From NCBI GenBank assembly GCA_937891125.1, contig CALAEZ010000207.1, positions 1 through 6,784 of the forward strand: a DNA stretch of 6,784 nucleotides, in the 5' to 3' direction. The notes under the pieces are model-generated. The model saw nothing but the letters and a program-made list of their open reading frames with translations. It was not told the origin of the DNA and did no database searches. Every line of letters begins with the position of its first letter. Position 1 is the stretch's first letter. Positions 5,712-6,784 of this stretch are shown piece after piece. The position numbers were made by a program, and so were the translations under genes. Source of the stretch: an uncultured Treponema sp. Its GTDB lineage: Bacteria; Spirochaetota; Spirochaetia; Treponematales; Treponemataceae.

Positions 5712-6784
5712 GAACGTGATTTTTAAGCGCAGAGGTTTTCTGCAGGCACTGTGTGTTTTTCCTCTTTTGGGGCTGCTTTCATGTGCTTCAGTCAAGGCGC
5801 CGAAGCACGTGTATGAGCTTCCCGATTATACTGAAGCGGATGTGCGGAATGAAGAAATAAAGCGGATTAGTGAGCTTGCAAAAAAAGATGCGGTGCAGGC
5901 GCTGTGGCGGGCAACGCTGCTTGGCGACAAGGAAACGGTTGCTACCTGTGCGGCTGCTGTTGTAAGTGAATATACCGCGGCACTCTCTGAAAACGACTGG
6001 TTTACGGCGCTTCGGTTGTATCTTTCGCTTGCTGCCTGTGGCTACGATGCGCTTTCGTCGCTTGAAAAAAATGCAGAAGAGCTTGCAGTGCTTTCTAAAA
6101 GTAATGTACCGGGGCTTACCCGTGTTGAGCGCGATGAAAGCAGTGACGCGACAAAAAAGGTTTCGTCATACATAAACGGCACGGTTACCATTTGGGTTGA
6201 CCGCGGCATAAAGGTTGAAAACGGCGTTGGCTATGCCGACCGCGTTATTGGCTCTGGCTTTTTCATCGCCAAGAACGGCTACATAGTGACAAATCACCAT
6301 GTTATTTCTGATCTTGTCGATAAGACCTACGAAGGCTATGCGCGCCTGTACATAAAGCTTGCGAGCGACAGCGATACGCGTATTCCGGCAAAGGTTATCG
6401 GCTACGATTCAGTTATCGACCTTGCGCTGATAAAAGCAGAGGTCGATGCGCCGTATGTGTTTCAGCTTGGCTCGAGTGAAGATTTAGACGTGGGAGACGC
6501 TATTTACGCCATTGGCTCGCCTGTCGGCTTAGAGCGAACGCTTACAAAAGGCATTGTCAGCGCCATTGACCGCAAGCTGTTTACCACCGGTTCGGTTATG
6601 CAGATAGATGCGGCAATCAACAGTGGAAACTCAGGCGGTCCCTGCATTGATGAAAATGGGCTGGTGCAGGCAATCGCATTTGCTGGAATGTTGCAGTACG
6701 AAGGGCTTAATTTTGCGATTCCCGTTGAGTACTTAAAGGCGGTGCTGCCAGCGCTGTATCATGGCGGCGAAGTGCAGCATCCAT
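5704..6784 (+). CDS. Lipoprotein trypsin-like serine protease, HtrA/S1C type (3' truncated by window end)
   Basis: The open frame gives 360 residues and runs off the window without a stop. The N-terminus has KRR, a hydrophobic stretch and LLSC with Cys27, a good lipobox, so the mature protein should be lipid-anchored in the envelope. Residues about 40-150 look helical, including NDWFTALRLYLSLAACGYD, and may be TPR-like. A chymotrypsin-fold protease domain follows with GSGFFIAKNGYIVTNHHV (catalytic His199), DLALIK (Asp239) and INSGNSGGP (Ser310), all in HtrA-like settings. An unusual Cys follows GGP. A PDZ domain, if any, would lie beyond the window. ATG 5704 overlaps the previous gene's stop by 8 nt; the ribosome binding site (GAAG) is weak and close, so translational coupling is likely. 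Confidence 0.9.
   Translation, partial: MNKNVIFKRRGFLQALCVFPLLGLLSCASVKAPKHVYELPDYTEADVRNEEIKRISELAKKDAVQALWRATLLGDKETVATCAAAVVSEYTAALSENDWFTALRLYLSLAACGYDALSSLEKNAEELAVLSKSNVPGLTRVERDESSDATKKVSSYINGTVTIWVDRGIKVENGVGYADRVIGSGFFIAKNGYIVTNHHVISDLVDKTYEGYARLYIKLASDSDTRIPAKVIGYDSVIDLALIKAEVDAPYVFQLGSSEDLDVGDAIYAIGSPVGLERTLTKGIVSAIDRKLFTTGSVMQIDAAINSGNSGGPCIDENGLVQAIAFAGMLQYEGLNFAIPVEYLKAVLPALYHGGEVQHP

Overview
The window reads as the end of a draft-assembly contig from a spirochaete, most likely a Treponema-type organism. This rests on the overall look of the proteins (an IspE with a GSDVFFF motif, a SpoVG outside the spore-formers, a long-form L25, and a relaxed-style lipoprotein) and on the gene set. 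It is an inference from reading, not from a search. The first 36 bases are not biological: they match the 3' end of the Illumina TruSeq/P5 adapter, so genomic sequence starts at base 37.

Region 1 (37-2138) is a housekeeping block, all on the + strand. A 28-codon open remnant (37-123) may be the tail of an unidentified upstream gene. A near-consensus sigma-70-type promoter (136-163) sits so close to the ispE start codon that the mRNA would have almost no leader. Then come ispE (isoprenoid synthesis, MEP pathway), spoVG (nucleic-acid-binding regulator), a tRNA-Gln(UUG) gene and the gene for ribosomal protein L25 in its long CTC/TL5 form. A strong intrinsic terminator (2104-2138) closes the block. 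The order ispE-spoVG-L25(ctc)-tilS is a compact version of the order known from Bacillus subtilis.

Region 2 (2149-6784) is a tightly packed three-gene run on the + strand. tilS (tRNA-Ile lysidine synthetase) begins only about 10 nt after the terminator T-tract and has no visible ribosome binding site. It overlaps the next gene by 4 nt (ATGA). That gene encodes a 706-residue exported protein with an N-terminal TPR-like helical region and several DxDGD calcium-loop-like motifs in its C-terminal half. It overlaps by 8 nt a gene for a lipoprotein serine protease of the HtrA/S1C type, with an intact His-Asp-Ser triad, which runs off the window's 3' end.

The overlaps suggest that the TPR/calcium-loop protein and the lipoprotein protease are made together and may act together in the cell envelope. 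This pair is the least described part of the window. No CRISPR array, insertion sequence or phage gene is visible. No stretch over 300 bases lacks a gene.
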